Shown here piece after piece: positions 30,446 to 41,906 of a stretch of 64,000 bases of DNA; position 1 is the first letter of the stretch; the number at the start of each line of letters is the position of its first letter. Source of the DNA: Undaria pinnatifida (Eukaryota; Sar; Phaeophyceae; Laminariales; Alariaceae); the NCBI GenBank assembly GCA_012845835.1, contig JABAKD010000023.1:9155840-9219839 (forward strand), read 5' to 3'. Under the pieces are notes generated by a model. It searched no databases. It had not been told where the DNA came from and worked only from the letters and a program-made list of their open reading frames with translations. Position numbers and translations under genes: made by a program.

Positions 30446-31164
30446 GGTGTAACCTAGATGTAAACGTAGATTTGAGTATGTTAAGGTTGTCCCGTTGTCC
30501 CGGTATTCTACCGTACTACGGGCATTGTTCCGTGATGATCAGGTGGTGATGCAACCCACCATGATCACTCTCCCAACTCTCTCAACTCTCCCAACTCTCC
30601 TTCTCTTCCCTCTTTCTCTGCTTTCTTCTTCTCTTTTTGGCCTCAAGCGCCCTTTCCAAACTATCTTTTTTCTTTCTTATCACAAGTGATCTTCACAGAC
30701 ACTTCGGTATTGTGTTCACAAGCTATTCACAAGCCATACATTTGCAGTTAACAACAATGGGTCACGAAACAAGAGCCGCTGTTCCGGCTCGTCACGAGTT
30801 GCTCATAAACGGGGGTACCCACTGCATTCAGTACGCATTGAATGGCACGCACAGTCGCCTGCAAAAGCACCCCCCAGCTCGAAACGTCGAGACTCTTCGT
30901 CATAAGCTAAGCGCACCTTTACGATACGATACGATACCGCTATCTGTACAGCAGCAGTACTGCTGTAGTTACTAATGTAAAGAGTTGGACGATACGATCT
31001 GCCTCTCACTGCTGTGTGTTCTTCATGGCGTCCCGTGTGGAAGGTTGTAAGCGAGCAGCTCCCCCAGTGTGCCAAGATCCGCGAGGAAGGAGAGAGGGAG
31101 GAAGGAAGAGGGGATTGATTGCTTCATTTCGGATGCGCCTCGGCATGCAATGACAAAGACGACG

Positions 31165-31193
31165 CAGTAGTAGTAGTAGTAGTAGTAGTAGTA
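31165..31193. repeat. (AGT)9 microsatellite
   Basis: About nine uninterrupted AGT triplets. Confidence 0.9.
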
Positions 31194-31654
31194 CCAGACG
31201 AGGGTATAGAGGAACGAACGAGAAATCATTATTCAAGGTTTCTGCGCTGACGCGCAACGCTAAGTCATAGCAATTCCAAGACCATTGGACCACGGAGGGT
31301 CGGTCGAAGCGAAGTTACCGTTTGGTCGTGATATTAGCGCCAAACTAGTACCTGATATGTACGAAATTACATAACAGGGCTGACGACTGACGCCGGAACG
31401 AATATCAAAACAGAAAGCGACGTCTACACCTATCCTACGTCAGCGATATTAATGTATTTTCCGTCAGATCTACAGCAGCCCTGTCCCCCGTAGATAGTAG
31501 ACATTTAGAAAACTAGCCTTAAAGAACTCTAGATTAACGACAATATAAGTTAATACTACACTAGTAATCGGCGAAGTGCCGGCGTGTGTCACAAGAAACA
31601 ACCACTCTATAACGGCAACTAGCACCGCTCATTTACTGCCTACTATGGTTGTTT

Positions 31655-31965
31655 CAAATGGTCCCCGAGGGGCATGCAGGGCTGTCGGCGTTGGGAAGCG
31701 TTCTCTTCATGGTTTCCGGTGTCTCTGAGCATCTCTCCTCTGGCTCGCTGCCTAGACATAAGGTCGACATTACTCTAAAGGAATGCTATAGGGCAGGCAG
31801 GCGGTGCAGAGCAGTGAACGATGTGGGGTGTCCTGCGTGGACCATCACCGCTGTCACCTACATTCTCGCCCACGTATGACGACCTTGATGTGACTTTGAA
31901 ATCTATGGTAGCCTTTACCCTGACTGTGGAATCTACCATCACCTGGTTGCACCCCAACCATGACA
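31655..31965 (+). repeat. Duplicated block P, copy A
   Basis: About 300 bp matching 34955-35240 in the same orientation at about 75-80% by eye. Conserved stretches include GCAGAGCAGTGAACGATGT and ACCCCAACCATGACAT. A frame of about 75 codons (VPEGHAGLSALGSVL…RAVNDVGCPAWTITAVTY) is open in both copies. Differences between the copies fall on all codon positions, so coding constraint is not evident. Confidence 0.75.
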
Positions 31966-32343
31966 TTTTTTAACGTCAAATCCATAGAATATCTATCTAT
32001 GAAGAGCACTCTTTAACATTAGCCCACCCTGAATAGCCGTAGATTCAGATCGCATGACAATCCAAGGATGGCAACAAAACAGTCAGAATTTGGAAAGGAA
32101 ATCGAAGATGCGGTTGTTGGAAACTAACGAAAATGAGGATATAGATTTCCCCGCACCTCATAATGAGACTAAGATACCTCAATTCAAGATATAAACTACT
32201 GTGATGGAGCTCACAACCGTCAGAGCTCGAGGTCGGGTAGTATACCAGTAGCAATCGATCTACGAAAAACTAAACTCCTAGGGCGAGGCTACTAAGCGCA
32301 AGGATGCTAGGCACCCCAAGCGAGGCCAAAACTCTTGCCTTCG

Positions 32344-32835
32344 GAAGACGAGAGTGGTGATGTGGGATTTCTAGTATGACAGTTACATATCAGGTTTGTG
32401 GCGGTTCGGGCAATTGGCCTATTGTGGGATACCTAGTACTATGGCTGGCATATTGATGGTAGACTGTGAGCACCTATCTATGCACAAACGACGCGTGCTA
32501 CGGTAGAAGTAGCACGTTTTGAAAATTATGTTTTTCGAATGACGGGGGTGCTTAACACAAAACCGTCGGAAATGTGCCATTATTTTGCATTATTCTTAGT
32601 ATGTACCTATAGGCCATGTGCTTCTTCATCTGGTAGCACTTTTATTTTTCTGTCGTACCAGGTTGTGGGAGAGGTCTTGAGCTCCCAAATGAAGGAACCC
32701 CAGAAAACGTGGTTCACCTCTATCGTAGAACGCATCGAGCTCACTTCTCGACTTGCCTCTACCCTGTTAGGACGTGTGGGAGACAAACACAATGACTTGA
32801 AACCTACCTGCTTGGAACCAATGAACACTCTAGAG
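32344..32835 (+). repeat. Duplicated block Q, copy A (carries a TIR element)
   Basis: Matches 34650-34885 (ATTGGCCTATTGTGGGATAC; TCGACTTGCCTCTACC.TGTT) on both sides of an inserted TIR element at 32490-32736. Confidence 0.8.
32490..32736 (-). mobile_element. TIR element, copy 6, with empty site elsewhere in the window
   Basis: Begins GACGCGTGCTACGGTAGAAG and ends CACCTCTATCGTAGAACGCA followed by TC. Internal blocks are inverted relative to copy 1 (GAATGACGGGGGTGCTTA, GTGGGAGAGGTCTTGAGCTC). Block Q copy B at about 34783-34800 reads straight through this point without the 247-bp insert. Confidence 0.85.
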
Positions 32836-34649
32836 GAAACGGATGCGGTCTAGCCTTATCAGGGATCTAAGGGTAAGCAATTGGAACAGGATCATGCTCT
32901 GGAAGAAGCTAAAAGAACGAAACCGCAGGCGATTGCAGGCAGCACGGAAATTCTCACAGGGAGCTTGGTGGTAAGGACCATATTTCTGGAGCCAGCCTTT
33001 TTGGAGACCAGCGGACACAAGCAGCAAGGTACAAAGAGGAGTTCGGTGGGGAGAAGGAGACAGCCACGGCTGGTATGGCAGGGAGAATCGCTGTGATACC
33101 ACCTTCGGAATTCTTCGAGGTGAAAGAGAGAGCAGGGAGGGCAGCTTGATAGGCGAGTCGTCTTCTGACGCGCATGGTAGAAGGAGCCGTGTATACGGAG
33201 GTGAATGATCTCGTAGATGATGTTGTGGTGGCGAAGTGTGCATTCTCTCTGGGGGGTAGTTTGGTGCGGCAAATTTGCGCGCCATAGTAGCCGCGTGCTT
33301 CCTGCTGCTGGTAACGGAGGGTAGGAAACGGATGTAGGGTATTCGTGAGCTGTCTGCAGCAGTAGCAAATAACGATGGGGGTTCATCCAGGCTGCAAGTC
33401 GAGCGGCATGGCCGCACGCACTCTATGATACGCAGCAGCAAGAGCAGCAGCGGAGGCATGGAGCGAGCAGATCTTAGCGGTTCGTCAGCCAGATATTTAT
33501 CCATGGCCCGGCAACATCGCGGGGCGGGGGGGATATGTCTGATCTTCATAGTGGGATTCCGTAAGAATGAATTTCGACCTTATTTTACGATGGATACCCC
33601 TGTCCATCGAAGTATTGGTTTTGGTCGGATTGTGGCGATTTTAACTTGCAGCAGGGGTGGAGACCCGCAGATAGTAAACGACCGATCATTTTTTTGCGGC
33701 AAGAGTGGAGACCCACATGTACCAGACGATATATATTCCGAGATTCGTTCTGTGTGGTAAAAACGTAGCCTTTTTCACCTAAAAAATTGCAAGTAGTCAA
33801 GAACAGTCTTTGTAAATCCGAGAAATTTGTAGTGTGTTTCTGATGTAGACAGGACCAGAAGGGGCCTGGTGGAGCTGGTATACATACGATGAGCATGTGG
33901 AGAAATGGGTACGTGGGTGCACCTTGAGAGTTGTTCTGCCGATGCATGGTATTGATGGTGGTACTGGTTGCAGTGTATTTTGCATGTATCTTTTGTTTTT
34001 GTCAGCAGTCTTCTGATTGATTGCAAGCCAATGGAAGGTGAGCATACTCATTATTCTTTGGTTGTTCTCCCAATAGCAGTGTCATTTTGCGAATTCTTGT
34101 TCGCAACATAGGATTAAAACACGGAATAGTTTTGCGATGATCGAATATGTTCTGGGCTGGAAAGGTTTAGGCTGTTCGTGTCGACAGTGGCGGCATATTA
34201 TTGTTTCCTTATTGAACTATTTGGAGCTATGGCACAAAAGCCAAAAATAGAGTATTATCGGCTTTATGGTGGTTCGCAAGCGACTAGTATCTCTGGTATT
34301 ATGCGACAAAAAAAAAAGTAGGGTTCAGCCATGCGAAGGAGGATGTATGCTATCTCGCTTTGCCGTCGCGATTTGTGTATCTATGACGGGAGTAGAGGGC
34401 AAAAGTAGACTGTTGTCTGGTGGAACGGGTTTCCTCGTGATCTCTGGCATTGCTATTTTATGCCTTAGACTTTACCTGGCACTATTTTGACGCGGCTAAT
34501 GTAATCCCACCTACAATTGCAATAGACTAGTTGTAAGTGGGGGTATGGAAGAGGTTTCACTCATGATGATGAGTTTCCTCTTGCCATTTTTGTTGTTTTA
34601 GGTGATGGATTTGAGTTCGTTGTTGATTCGTCACTGTCTTGTGAGCAAC
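32836..34649. other. No recognisable gene; short coding-like plus-strand stretch
   Basis: On the plus strand at about 32970-33150 a frame reads GASLFGDQRTQAARYKEEFG then TAGMAGRIAVIPPSEFFEVK before a stop. A preceding frame (LEQDHALEEAKRTKPQAIAG) may join by a shift. It may be a worn fragment of a retroelement or gene. The longer minus-strand frame over 32830-33549 has Ser/Leu/Pro-biased text and looks like its shadow. A short direct repeat (GGTGGAGACCCGCAGATAGT, GAGTGGAGACCCACATG) lies at 33655-33720. Confidence 0.35.
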
Positions 34650-34885
34650 CCGAGACGACGGTGTTGATTTGGAATTGTCAGCATGACAGCTACGTTTCAG
34701 TTTTGTACCGGTCCGAGCTATTGGCCTATTGTGGGATACCTTGCAATTGGCTGGCATAGTGATGGCAGACTGTGAGCTCTTACGCACGAACTCATTTATC
34801 GACTTGCCTCTACCTTGTTGGGACGTTTGGGAGACTACCACAATGATAAGTTGAAATCTACCCCGCTTAGAGCTAACGAACATAG
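34650..34885 (+). repeat. Duplicated block Q, copy B (empty site)
   Basis: Collinear with 32344-32835 except that the TIR element is absent. Block P copy B follows directly, whereas in copy A block P precedes block Q. Confidence 0.8.
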
Positions 34886-34954
34886 AGCACCAGAAAGACC
34901 GGGGGAAGTCGCGCAAACACAATATTGACAGGTCCTGCCGGCGACGCTATGTGT

Positions 34955-35240
34955 CAAGTGGTTCCCGAGGGAGATGCAGGATTGTCGGTGTTGGAAAGAG
35001 TTTTCCCCATGAATTCTGGTGCGTTTATTCATCTCTCATTTGTCTGGTTAGCTAGACACAAAACCGATATTACCCTGAAGAAACGTGTAGAGCAGGCAGG
35101 CAGGCAGCGCAGAGCAGTGAACGATGTCGGGTGTCCTGCCTGGACCATCACCGTCACATACATTTTCGCTCATCCATGATGACCTTCATGTGACTGTGAT
35201 ATATACTATCCACCCCAACCATAACATGGTTTAAAGTCGA
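34955..35240 (+). repeat. Duplicated block P, copy B
   Basis: Partner of 31655-31965. The shared frame reads VPEGDAGLSVLERVF…RAVNDVGCPAWTITVTY to a TGA at 35177-35179. Confidence 0.75.
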
Positions 35241-36039
35241 ATCTGCAGACTATCCCTCTAAGGAGGGCACTTGATATCAACAGTTGTTCCCAGAGCTGGC
35301 CAAGCGATTACCCTGGCGATTTCTCGTTCTGCCTGCACGACCGATCCTGCACCACAGAGGGACCGCTACATTATCATAAAGTACTACTATTGCTCGGTAT
35401 GTGTTGTATCGTATAGTACCTATGCTGCGTCGTGTATAACTACTGCGCACGTGTTCCGGCGCGCAGACATTGTTGTTGTCGGTAGTGCTCTCTGGTGAGG
35501 AGCTTGTTGTACTACTGTTGGGGACGAATCAAAATTATTTTTGATTAAAGCGAAAATGTGAGACAAGCTAACCCAAAGCGCAGATAAGTGTTGCTGTCAT
35601 TAGTTGTTCTCTCCGTTGTGGTGGTCGTCGCAACACTGAAGATAGTGGAAATGGTCTACTATTGTAGCACTACTACTTCATGTACCACCACGACTGGTCG
35701 TTTCCGGATGGCGACGCGATGCATTTCCTACCTGGCACGGCACGGCAAGGCGCGGCACTGCACGGCGCTGTGCTGCTGAGCTAGCGCTGCGTCGCGCTGC
35801 TAGGCGGAGCTGAGCTGATGATGCGCCAAGCTGAGATCATCAGCTGGGACCTGTTATACAAGTTTCGTGTAACTACAAAAAAATATGAAGAAGAAAGAAA
35901 TCAAGGAGCATATGTGCACCGTGCCGCAAGTAATAGAAGGAGGCCTTATCCAACGGGGGGTCCTGGGAGGGCAGAGATGCATCAACCGAACCCTCTCAGG
36001 AAAAATAAGGAAAAAATGGTTCAATAAAATGTATACGTA
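35241..36039. other. No recognisable gene
   Basis: Contains a GC-rich stretch with CACGGC and GCTGAGCT repeats (35725-35835). Nothing with domain or splice support. Confidence 0.4.
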
Positions 36040-36105
36040 CACATACATAAATCATGAAGAATTCCGTCGTGTGCCCACATCTTTCCGGTTTTTTTCTGTA
36101 TGCCG
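36040..36105 (+). repeat. 66-bp direct duplication abutting the gypsy element (left copy)
   Basis: Starts CACATACATAAATCATGAAG and ends GTATGCCG directly at the first base of the left LTR. The partner at 50677-50743 begins directly after the right LTR. About five differences and one indel separate them. No ordinary 4-6-bp target duplication is visible. Confidence 0.85.
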
Positions 36106-36537
36106 TGTTATGGAACCTGGTCTCTCACGGGGTCCCGGAGTCGAAGTGGAGAGGGTGGTCCCGGAGGTCTGGTACTCGTCGCGGAGCGGAAGTCGAAGCG
36201 GAGAGGGCGTCGCAGAGCTGAAGTCGAAGCGGAGAGGACGTCGCGGTGCTGAGATCCCTTGACGATCGTTCTCACAGCGAACACGGCTGAAAACCTTTCT
36301 TTCTTAAATGTAGCAAGGAGATGCTAAAACCAGAGCTAGAGTGACGGTGGGCTTATGCCCTTCGTCATGCGGCGGGATCATCTTTCGGTGGCTGACCTTC
36401 CGGGGACGGGTCAACGCCGTCTACGACGGGTGACGCCGTTCGCGACCCGGGATCGTGTATTGCCTGACCAGTGGCGTGTCCTCTCGCGCATGCGTGTACG
36501 CGATCTACGATAGGTATCTACGACCCTGTCTTCCACA
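36106..36537 (-). repeat. 3' LTR of the gypsy element
   Basis: In element orientation it begins TGTGGAAGACAGGG and ends CCATAACA (TG...CA). Roughly 15 of 432 positions differ from the 5' LTR. Internal GAAGTCGAAGCGGAGAGG-type short direct repeats occur at about 36140-36240. Confidence 0.93.
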
Positions 36538-36550
36538 TCATCCCCCTCTG
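36538..36550 (-). other. Polypurine tract of the gypsy element
   Basis: Minus-strand CAGAGGGGGATGA immediately before the 3' LTR, the expected plus-strand DNA primer. Confidence 0.8.
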
Positions 36551-37460
36551 TATTCGCTGCAAGCCCATCTTAGCTAAGGATGGTATTGTAGCGGTCATCG
36601 GGAGGATGACAATTTTAGGAAACGGGGTGTCGATTTATCGGATCGAGACACAGCAGCTGTTATATGCGTGCATCCACTCTTTATAACTGACGTGTTTAAC
36701 AAACACGGGTGTGAAACACCGGGCCAGCGAAGATGTTTACATTTTCGAGCTTGCATGCTGACAGCGTGTACTGGAGTTGTATGGGGTTTCCAAATACTTT
36801 CTCAACGCACGTATTTCGTGTGGCCACACGTACTGGTGCGCCCCTCGTGGCTGCTGTTCTGGGAACCACGGGCAGCGCAATTGTTTAGTGATTTCTCTTT
36901 TGTGGGCGGGTCCGCCTAGATATTTTCACTCGGAGTCAGCTCAGTTGATCTAGGTGCATCAACGTGTGACTTCGTTTTAGGTGGGGTGGAGTCGCGTGGA
37001 TCTCATTTCCCCCGTGTGTTTAGTGTTCGAACAATTTTGTTTGTGGCTTAACGGTGGTGTTGCTGTTTTGTCTCGTTTGGAACGGAGTTTCGGGCACGGG
37101 AGCCTCTCCCCGTTGGGTCCAACAATTTTTTTAACGTCTCCTTGCCCCCGGCTATTCCCAACGGAATGCCGGGTAGAGCGCCCGTCAGATCATGGTCGAC
37201 ACGAGTGTGTACTGCCATGCCTGCTGGTGCTACTCTCATCACCGTTGTTGACTCTTGTGCTTACAGCTGAGTCAACTGTGTTAGCCAGCTTGTTCGTTAT
37301 TCGGTTACGCCGCGGAGCATCTGAGAATCTATTTCGCGCTGTCTCAGTTCGTGCTCGTCCCTACCTGCTATACGCTTCCGTTTCCCGAGAGAAGGGAGGG
37401 GGGGCGAAGAAGGTGAGGTTATCGCGAGTTGCAAACCCTTTTGGGCTCGGTATGCGGCGA
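36551..37460 (-). other. Gypsy post-pol region
   Basis: About 0.9 kb between the integrase stop and the polypurine tract with no sense frame of note. On the opposite (plus) strand a 216-codon frame spans 36981-37631 and overlaps the integrase 3' end. It has no recognised domain and may be chance. Confidence 0.5.
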
Positions 37461-38327
37461 TCAATTGGTGACATTGGGGTATTTCGTCCGCGCGATACTC
37501 GAGGTCGGATTCAGGGCCGTATCCTCGGAGTCGTAGGCGGTACTTGTAGTTGTGGGGGCTTGGTCTGCCCTTTTATGATCTACTACGCTGTCTACGAAGT
37601 AGGACTCAATTTTGGGTTGAGCCGCGTCTGAATGGTCCAACTCGGGTAGGGGAATGGGCTCTCCTAAAAACAATTCCGCCCGCTTCTCAAATCGAGGTGC
37701 GGGTGGTGTTTCCCGTTGATGGTAGGGCATATGTAGGTGGACTGACACTTCTCGGGTGTTGTTCGTGAGTCGTATTCTATACACCACTGGTGATAATTGT
37801 GAGCGGACGACATACGGTCCTCGACATGGTAACAGCAGTTGTGGGTTGGGCCCATCCGAATCCTGGTAAGGTTTGTACCCGAGTACTTCCTGTCGAGGTT
37901 TGAACACCGGGTACGGTTTAAGTTTGCTATTTTGTCCTGCCTGTTTGTCTGCACGCTCGGGTAAGTTTCGGCGTGCGAGCTCGAAAGCGATTTGCAAATT
38001 GTCCCGAGTGTTTTGTGCGAGTTCCTCGGTGTCTGCTGTTCTTCCTACATGACGAATACCGAGGATTATATCGATTGGGAGTCGGGGTTGTCGTCTGAAC
38101 ATTAAGAAGAATGGTGTCTCATGCATCGTTGCACTAAAGCTAGTGTTGTGCGCTAGCTGCACAAACGGTAAGAGAGTGGCCCAGTTGCTTTGATCGGTGG
38201 CACTGTGCATTGCTAGCATGCTGTGCATCGTTGAGTGTACCCGTTCGGACACTGAATTACCCTGCGGCCGGTACGGCGTTGTGCGGGTCTTTTTGTATCC
38301 GAGTATTTGTTGCAGCTGGTATATCAC
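37461..38327 (-). pseudogene. gypsy integrase core and C-terminal domain
   Basis: 288 codons. Just upstream the frame has HSD then TAA then GPGFENK: the second catalytic Asp of the DDE core is present, but the usual DQG/DRG Gln/Arg codon is a stop (38349-38351 region). TTPYRPQGNSVSERVHSTMH carries the third acidic residue (Glu in SER). MHETPFFLMFRRQPRLPID is the usual TPF.L.YG.....P block. CRGPYVVRSQLSPVVYRI is a GPY/F module. No chromodomain follows; the tail is acidic and Ser/Thr-rich. Confidence 0.87.
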
Positions 38328-39177
38328 CTTATTCTCGAATCCGGGGCCTTAATCACTATGCAAGGTTTCTGGTGGGCTGAAAATGCTGATTATTCTCTCG
38401 ATTATGGCATTGGCTACTGTTTCGGCCGTTTTATTACGTACCGGCAGCAGTACCGCAAACCTCGTCAGGTGGTCCATCATGGAGAGAACGTATTGCATTC
38501 GATCCCTGCGGCTGAAGTTGATACCGATTTGTACTCTACTAAGTCAACCGATATTCCTTGAAGTGGCCGCTCGACAGGTAAATGGCCTGTCGGGAGCTTG
38601 GGTCTGTTGTGTGCTGTTTTTCGTCGTTGACAAGCTTGGCATTTTTCGTACCACTCTCGTACGTCGCGGCTGATGGTAGGCCACCAATATTTCTGGCGGA
38701 TTTTTCATAAGTCGGGCGAGATGCGAGGTGTCCTCCGGATAGAACGTGATCGTGGCAGGCGTGCAGAATTAATCCAACAAGGGCCTCCGGTACTACGAGT
38801 TGATCGCGAAAGGTGCTTCGTTTTCGAAGATAACCCGGAAGGTACGATTTAAACAACAGCCCGTCCTGCGCTGAATAGTACGACATGGTTGTTTTCGTTT
38901 CTTTCTCGGGTACTGGTGCGTCTGCGTGCTGTATGTAATTGATGTACCGTCCGTACTCTACTGTTTGTACTGAGCGGAGTTTTTCTTGATCGACGGACAT
39001 GAAAACATTTGTCGCGCTCACGAATACTGATTTCACACTAAAGAGCTCTCTATCGCTGCGTACTGGTTCTAGGTTAGCCAGTTTGTCCGCGGAGATCTGA
39101 TATGGTCGAGGGACACGGGCTGTTTGTAGCTTGGGGTCATCTGGTACATTGCGGCAAATGGGCGCGAGGGACGGCAC
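38328..39177 (-). pseudogene. gypsy integrase N-terminal H2C2 finger and first catalytic Asp
   Basis: The frame 39177-38539 contains LILHACHDHVLSGGHLASRP, the HHCC-finger start. An A-run one base short (near 38704) shifts it out of frame. The alternative frame continues RQKYWWPTISRDVREWYEKC then QACQRRKTAHNRPK (the two Cys), followed by LQGISVDLVEYKS with the first catalytic Asp. The stretch before the finger (about 39170-38860) is the usual linker after RNase H. Confidence 0.85.
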
Positions 39178-39179
39178 AG

Positions 39180-39568
39180 ATACTTCTTGCTGGTGCTCGA
39201 ACGCAAACGTTCGTGAAAGCGTGTCCGGTACGACGTGCAGTTTGCCTGGTTTGTGTTGGACGGTGAGGTCAAAAGACTAATGCTATTGCCCAGCGTGTTA
39301 ACATGTTCGATGTATCTTGCATTGAGTATAGGTATCGCAGGGTCGCGTGATCTGTCACACACACAAAATGTCGTCCCCATAAATAAGGTCGCCAGTGCTG
39401 GATGGCCAAGACCACAGCATAACATTCTTTGAGCGTAGCAGAGTAGTGGCGCTGGCTGTCGTTGAAGCGTTGACTAAAGTATGCGATTATAACGAGGTCA
39501 TCGCCTTTCTGCTGGTCGAGGTATGCCCCTGCACCTGCTTCAGAAGCGTCAACGTGTATCGCAAAGTC
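39180..39568 (-). pseudogene. gypsy RNase H
   Basis: In frame with the reverse transcriptase after one TAA (39569-39571): DFAIHVDASEAGAGAYLDQQ (first Asp), RHYSATLKECYAVVLAIQHW (Glu), FVCVTDHATLRYLY (third Asp). A one-base shift near 39273 leads to FDLTVQHKPGKLHVVPDTLS, the conserved terminus. The core catalytic residues are intact. Confidence 0.87.
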
Positions 39569-40800
39569 TTAAGAAAAATCGGGAAATTGAGGTACGGGCG
39601 CCTGAGTGAGCAATTGTTTCACTGTTGCGTACGCCTGATCGTGTTCTGGTCTCCAACGTTTAGCGACTTCTTTGGAGGCCTCTTTTTTTGTGAGGGCTAC
39701 CAGGGGTGCTATGGTACCGGCTAAGTTAGGTATAAACTTGCGTACAAAGTTAACCATTCTTGGCACTGACCGCAACTCCTTTATGGTTTTAGCCGTCGGC
39801 AAGTCAACTATAGCTTTTACGCGATCCTCACCGATCTGAATACCGTCGGCCGTCAGTGTGTGTCCCAAGTATTTAACTTCTCGGGGGCCAAACTGCACTT
39901 TCGATGGTTTGATGGTGAGGCCGGCTGCTTGCAAGGCTTTGAACATATTTTCTAGTAGCTGTAAGTGGCCTGTCCAGGTAGATGAACAACAGATACAGTC
40001 GTCCGTATAAACGAAGAGCCCACTTTTTGGACCAAAATGTGCAAAAGCTAGTGACATATGTTGCGAGAACAGAAACGGCGCGTTAGCTATACCGAAGGGC
40101 AGGCGTTTGAAAACCCACTTTCCGTTCTGCGTCACATAAGCAGTTTTATCTTGTTCGCTCTCTGCTACTGGTATTTGGTGGTAAGCATTTTGTACGTCAC
40201 ACACAGTTATATAACGTGCTCCTCCGACCGTGCCAAGGTGGCTTTCTAAGTTAGGCATAGGCCACGATTTTTTTATCAGATTCTTATTTATGGTCGACCT
40301 GTAATCTACGCAGAACCGTGGAGTGCCGTCTGATTTTGCGACAATCGTTACTGCGGAACCCCAGGGACTAGGGTGCTGTTCAATGATTCCCTCTTGTTCC
40401 ATCTGGTTCACGCACTTGTCGATAGTCTCCAGTACGCGTGGGTTTGCACGGTACGGGGTTTTATTTACAGGCTGTGTTTCTGGTTCAAGAGGAAACGTTG
40501 CTTCGGCCAGGGTACATTTACCTAGCTCTTGAGGTGACAAAGAAAAAACGCTGCGATATTTCGTGCATATAGTCAGTACTTGTTCGCATTCGGTAGGTGT
40601 AAACGTGGTTTTATCAAATGCTCGAGTAAGTGCTGCACGAAGCTCGTTACGCGTGGATTCCGTTGTCTTGCTGTCTGTTTGAATTGCACTGGTCGTTTTG
40701 TTCAGGGCTACCGATACGGGCGCAATGTGACCTAGTAAGGTGTTGCGTTTCAAGTATACGTATTGGTGGGACGGGTTCGCGATCTGGACTACTGCTGTTT
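39569..40800 (-). pseudogene. gypsy reverse transcriptase
   Basis: The frame is open from about 40830 (NPSHQYVYLKRNTLLGHIAP, the pre-RT linker) to 39569. Motifs in order are NKTPYRANPRVLETIDKCVN, GIIEQHPSPWGSAVTIVAKS, TPRFCVDYRSTINKNLI, YHQIPVAESEQDKTAYVTQN, RLPFGIANAPFLFSQHMS, FVYTDDCICCS (catalytic YTDD instead of the common YIDD/YVDD), VKYLGHTLTADGIQI and MVNFVRKFIPNLAGTIAPL. The core is uninterrupted. It ends at a TAA where RNase H should continue. Confidence 0.93.
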
Positions 40801-40802
40801 TA

Positions 40803-41906
40803 TCAGCGAGCGGCCGACCAGTGACTCACTGTACGAGCAACTATCATATTTTGAAAAGCTTCAGGTACGGCGGATGGTTCGATGTCTTCGAACGTGACGA
40901 TGAGTGGTTCAATGAGTGCAGCAGTGGTTTCTGTGGGTGCTGTCGCTGACACAACTTGTACTGCCATCTCACTCTGGGGGGGGATGCAGCATTTGTGTCG
41001 CAACAAGACTGGCACGGACTCTACGTCAGTGTTAACTGTGACCACGGAGCACTGAGCTGTCGCAGTATTCTCGGGGCGCGCTGTAAAGTCTACTCTACGA
41101 TGAGATGCTTTGATCGTCACTTGAGAGTTTTTGAATGACAACTGCTCTGTACTCCAGTCGAGGACACCTCCGAAGGCGCCCATGATGGTGTTATCGAGTA
41201 GCATAATGTCTGGCCCTAAAGATGGCAATACGAGCGCTTCGACTGGTAGGGTAATATCTCCTAGCGTAAGTTGAAAGCGAACATATCCTAAAATTTTGAG
41301 AGGCGACCCATCAGCACTGCTGAGGTTGATCGCTCCCGGGGGCACTGCAAAAATTTGAGTGTCTTTCACTGTGGGATGTGTCTGTACAAAGTGAACAGAT
41401 ATGCATGGTACATCGGTCGCGGTGTCAATCGTGACATTGTGCGCCGGATAATCATTAACTCTGGCGTTTACTCGTACGCGCTTTGACGTTGAGTTGAGAG
41501 CTGTGGGATATCTGGGATACCCACTCATGGCAGACGCGTGGAAAGCACCAAAGTGCGTTTCCCGGTTAGCGTTGCCTGATAATAAAACTTGATGTTTGAT
41601 TTTCTCATTTAGCTTGCGGGACGCAGCAGAAAAATACAACGCTTGTGGCACCATGGAAGGTGAAAACGTATCATTCTGACGCTGACTACTCTTCTCGACT
41701 CTGCTTGCTGTTTCTACGGTTGGACCAACTCCACGCGGTACTGCTAGAACACTCGGAACCTGCTGCTTATTTTCTAAGTCTGTAGCAGTATTCGACTGGT
41801 TGTCTGCATGTACTTGTTTCGCATGGGTACTCGCCAGAGGGGTGGAGCTCTTTGTTCGGCCACACTTATCCCTCCTCTCACTACTAGGTCTACCGGCACT
41901 TGCCAC
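40803..41906 (-). CDS. gypsy aspartic protease and linker
   Basis: VTIDTATDVPCISVHFV is the active-site loop (D-T-A where D-[ST]-G is common). LGYVRFQLTLGDITLPVEAL and LGPDIMLLDNTIMGAFGGVLDW follow as flap and second-strand blocks (LG.DIL.....GGVID type). VPVLLRHKCCIPPQSEMAV is the linker typical before gypsy reverse transcriptases. This frame is the same as Gag: one TGA (42006-42008) separates them and the frame is open between. At 40803 it stops, while the reverse transcriptase is in the +1 frame with about 20 nt overlap. Confidence 0.85.
   Translation of the reverse strand: MASAGRPSSERRDKCGRTKSSTPLASTHAKQVHADNQSNTATDLENKQQVPSVLAVPRGVGPTVETASRVEKSSQRQNDTFSPSMVPQALYFSAASRKLNEKIKHQVLLSGNANRETHFGAFHASAMSGYPRYPTALNSTSKRVRVNARVNDYPAHNVTIDTATDVPCISVHFVQTHPTVKDTQIFAVPPGAINLSSADGSPLKILGYVRFQLTLGDITLPVEALVLPSLGPDIMLLDNTIMGAFGGVLDWSTEQLSFKNSQVTIKASHRRVDFTARPENTATAQCSVVTVNTDVESVPVLLRHKCCIPPQSEMAVQVVSATAPTETTAALIEPLIVTFEDIEPSAVPEAFQNMIVARTVSHWSAAR

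Larger units (their letters stand above)
28640..31654. other. Intergenic, repeats only
   Basis: No gene is supported. A 73-codon plus frame ending at TGA about 28919 (…GEWWVRGYDTAKGRLFVIAAVCID) looks protein-like but has no partner exon. The rest holds short palindromes, AGC/AGT microsatellites and CTCTCCCAA repeats (30565-30605). Confidence 0.4.

Noticed and set aside
40803-40830. Programmed +1 frameshift between protease and reverse transcriptase
   Set aside because: The overlap is only about 20 nt with no slippery motif, and comparable one-base shifts occur elsewhere in pol where they are clearly damage.
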